From: Halovivax gelatinilyticus
GTDB lineage: Archaea > Halobacteriota > Halobacteria > Halobacteriales > Natrialbaceae
Length of the DNA: 64,000 nt
Assembly: GCF_024300625.1 (NCBI RefSeq)
Contig: NZ_CP101322.1
Location: 757,992-821,991, forward strand
Direction of reading: 5' to 3'
Part shown: positions 62,237-64,000 of the stretch, in pieces
How positions within the stretch are numbered: the stretch's first letter is position 1
Layout of the letters: each line of letters begins with the position of its first letter
Notes under the pieces: generated by a model
Told to the model about the DNA's origin: nothing
The model's database searches: none
Seen by the model: only the letters and a program-made list of their open reading frames with translations
Program-made: the position numbers and the translations under genes

Positions 62237-63691
62237 ATGTCGGTGGGACACATTCGCGTGGGCGTGATCGACCGGCTCGTTTCGCTCCTCGGCGGAGACG
62301 ACGGAGACGAGAGCGAGTCGGTCGAGAAACGAACAGCGCGCGACGGTGCGAACGAATCCCACCCGGACGGACTCATCGCCGTTGACGCCGACGGCCTGAT
62401 CGCAGACGCCAACTCGCTCGCCGAAACCATCCTCGGCGCCGACGAGTCGATCGTCGGCGACCGGGTAGAACGCCACCTCCCGTCACCCGTTACGTCCCAC
62501 GAACTTGAGTGTGTCATCGACGGCGAGCGACGACGATACGAACCGCACGTGCTTCCCGACCGGCGGGACGACTCGCGGTGGATACACCTGCGCGAAACGA
62601 GTCGGCGGAGTCTGCCCTACGGCGGATCGAGCGACGACGGGGTCGCCTCATCGAACGCGTTCGAGCAGTACGAGACCATCATGGACGTCGTGCCCGATCC
62701 GGTGTACGCGACAGACGAGACGGGAACGCTCACGTTCGTCAATCGGGCGTTCGAAGAGCAGTTCGGCATCGACCGAACCACCGTCGCCGAGTCGGACGTC
62801 CACTTTTCGGCGGTGACGACGGACGAAGGCGCCGAAACGATCACCGAGGCGCTCCGAACGCTCCACCGGGACGACGATTCGCCGTCCAGGACGACCATCG
62901 AGAGCGTCGCCGTCACCGAACGCGGTCGGACGCTCACCGTCGAGAACTCGCTCGCGCTCCAGCCCTCCGAAGGGTCGTTCACCGGCGCCGCGGGCGTCCT
63001 TCGCGACGTGACCGAGCGCCAGCGACGCGAGGAGATCCTCTCGGTGATGGATCGCGCGCTCAGACACAACCTCCGCACCAACGTCAACATCATCGCCGGC
63101 TACGCGGAGTCGCTGGAGGGGAAAGTCGACGACGAACACACCGACGCCCTGCGAACGATTCGCCGGTCGGCGAACTGGCTCGCAAAGCTCGGTGAGACGA
63201 TCCGCACCTTAGAGCGCTCGATCGACGAGACCGGTGATTCCCACCGGGCAGTCGAGATCGAGCCGCTCGTCGAGGATACCGCACGGTGGGCGCGAACACA
63301 GTTTCCGGCCGCCGAAATCGACGTCTCCATCTCCGCGCGCGGCGAGATCGACGCCGGCGAACCGCTCGACATCGCGCTGCGAAACGTCGTCGAGAACGCG
63401 ATCGTCCACAACGACGCCGACACGCCTTCGGTCGACATCTGGGTGACAGACTCGCCGCAGGATGGGTGGATCGACCTCTCCGTCGCCGACGACGGACCGG
63501 GCATCCCGACGGACGAGCGATCGATCATCCTCGGAACGGCCACGCCGACCCAACTCACCCACGGCAGCGGACTCGGCCTCTGGCTCTCGTCCTGGATCGT
63601 TCAGGTGTTCAACGGCGAGGTCGAGATCCAGAAGAACGCCCCAAAGGGGACGGTTGTCACCTTTAGACTCAGGCGGATGTTGCGCGAGTGA
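62237..63691 (+). CDS. PAS-domain sensor histidine kinase
   Basis: A 484-residue cytoplasmic kinase. Two PAS domains (about 35-115 and 140-265, the second with FEQYETIMDVVPDPVYATDETG) precede HisKA with His277 in DRALRHNLRTNVNII, and HATPase_c with VVENAIVHND, VADDGPGIPTDE and GSGLGLWLSSW. The motif LRHNLRTNVN is typical of haloarchaeal kinases. The frame is open for 441 codons upstream, but only the ATG at 62237 precedes PAS sequence; a TATA-like GCTATAGG lies about 24 bp before it. Confidence 0.9.
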   Translation: MSVGHIRVGVIDRLVSLLGGDDGDESESVEKRTARDGANESHPDGLIAVDADGLIADANSLAETILGADESIVGDRVERHLPSPVTSHELECVIDGERRRYEPHVLPDRRDDSRWIHLRETSRRSLPYGGSSDDGVASSNAFEQYETIMDVVPDPVYATDETGTLTFVNRAFEEQFGIDRTTVAESDVHFSAVTTDEGAETITEALRTLHRDDDSPSRTTIESVAVTERGRTLTVENSLALQPSEGSFTGAAGVLRDVTERQRREEILSVMDRALRHNLRTNVNIIAGYAESLEGKVDDEHTDALRTIRRSANWLAKLGETIRTLERSIDETGDSHRAVEIEPLVEDTARWARTQFPAAEIDVSISARGEIDAGEPLDIALRNVVENAIVHNDADTPSVDIWVTDSPQDGWIDLSVADDGPGIPTDERSIILGTATPTQLTHGSGLGLWLSSWIVQVFNGEVEIQKNAPKGTVVTFRLRRMLRE

Positions 63692-63706
63692 CGTCGGCTA
63701 CTCGGC

Positions 63707-63790
63707 TGGACGTCGCCCGGGCCGAGTCAGCGGTCGTCGGCCGGTCGAATCGGTGGACGTCGCTCGGGCCGAGTCAGCGGTCGTCGGCCG
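63707..63790. repeat. Two-copy 37-bp tandem repeat
   Basis: A 37-bp sequence starting TGGACGTCGC at 63707-63743 recurs at 63754-63790 with one mismatch; the period is 47 bp. It lies between the PAS kinase stop and the next gene's stop codon. Probably a recent duplication. No coding role. Confidence 0.85.
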
Positions 63791-63816
63791 AACCGACGGT
63801 GATCGGGCCAGACAGG

Positions 63817-64000
63817 TTACTCCGTCGAGCGATCAGTCGGCGCGGCTTCCGAGCCGTCGATTCGCGCCAGAAACGTCCGGAGTTCGGCGACCGCCGCGTC
63901 GTTGGCGTCCCGAAACACGTAGTGGCCGGCGTGGGGGACGTGAACGAGTCTACCGTCGTCCAGTCGGTCGGCAACTCGCAGGTCTGGCACTCGCTCGTCG
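63817..64000 (-). CDS. Alpha/beta hydrolase, C-terminal part only
   Basis: The gene continues beyond the window. The visible 60 residues read into LVHVPHAGHYVFRDANDAAV then LRTFLARIDG and a polar tail. The H-A-G-H-Y-V-F segment is typical of the catalytic His near the end of alpha/beta hydrolases. The stop codon is at 63817-63819. Nothing more can be said of function. Confidence 0.65.
   Translation of the reverse strand, partial: DERVPDLRVADRLDDGRLVHVPHAGHYVFRDANDAAVAELRTFLARIDGSEAAPTDRSTE

Overview
The window is chromosomal DNA of a halophilic archaeon (class Halobacteria). The evidence is high GC, very acidic proteins (Asp/Glu-rich, Lys-poor), TATA boxes 22-28 bp upstream of many start codons (leaderless transcripts), and archaeal genes such as TFB, EF-1alpha, ribosomal protein L15e, FtsZ2, CarS, CofH, the CTP-type riboflavin kinase RbkR and HalOD1 and DUF7xxx family proteins. 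I did not try to name the genus. No plasmid, provirus or complete insertion sequence is visible.

Layout. 1-8.2 kb: lipoprotein end, TFB, RNase HI with its operon partner, a RosR-like PadR regulator, pyrophosphatase, a giant PAS/GAF histidine kinase. 8.2-14.4 kb: purine genes purC-purS-purQ on the minus strand, then cofH, rbkR-ribB and ilvE on the plus strand. 14.4-14.9 kb: a 480-bp palindromic non-coding element filling a convergent gap. 14.9-20.7 kb: DUF502 protein, proline dehydrogenase, carS, pyrE, thrS with a structured leader, and a universal stress protein. 20.7-28.1 kb: L15e, a four-gene overlapping DUF4129-DUF7269-DUF58-DUF7519 envelope operon, a divergent M48 membrane protease, and a membrane protein with three dyad sites upstream. 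28.4-39.2 kb: Tat-exported subtilase, Rio2, lipoate ligase, endonuclease IV, methyltransferase, hydrolase, NcsA and a DedA-like protein.

39.4-41.6 kb is the cell-division locus cdrL / cdrS-ftsZ2. cdrS is a 59-codon gene, and the promoter region carries five copies of an 8-bp box. 41.7-42.7 kb holds tRNA-Tyr followed by three tandem modules that each end in a copy of the tRNA 3' end. 43-49 kb: SelW-like protein, an ABC exporter (ATPase plus two FtsX-type permeases), AlaX, HalOD1 protein, a decayed region and a lipoprotein. 49.4-55.6 kb: proS, Nudix, CBS, HAD, PAP2, GAF kinase. 56.1-56.3 kb: tRNA-Ala with one downstream module of the same design as at tRNA-Tyr. 56.3-64 kb: rhomboid, rps10-tef1a, ACT-hom, NifU-like, ROK kinase, PAS kinase and the end of an alpha/beta hydrolase.

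The most unusual signal is the repeated tRNA-tail module: hairpin, antisense copy of the T-arm, hairpin-rich stretch, then a sense copy of T-arm plus acceptor end. It occurs behind two unrelated tRNA genes, three times in tandem at tRNA-Tyr and once at tRNA-Ala. It could be a minute integrative element using tRNA 3' ends as attachment sites, or a transcribed RNA device. Other leads are the box cluster at cdrS-ftsZ2, the 480-bp palindrome, the thrS leader with a 13-codon upstream ORF, and the perfect operator-like palindrome at rbkR.
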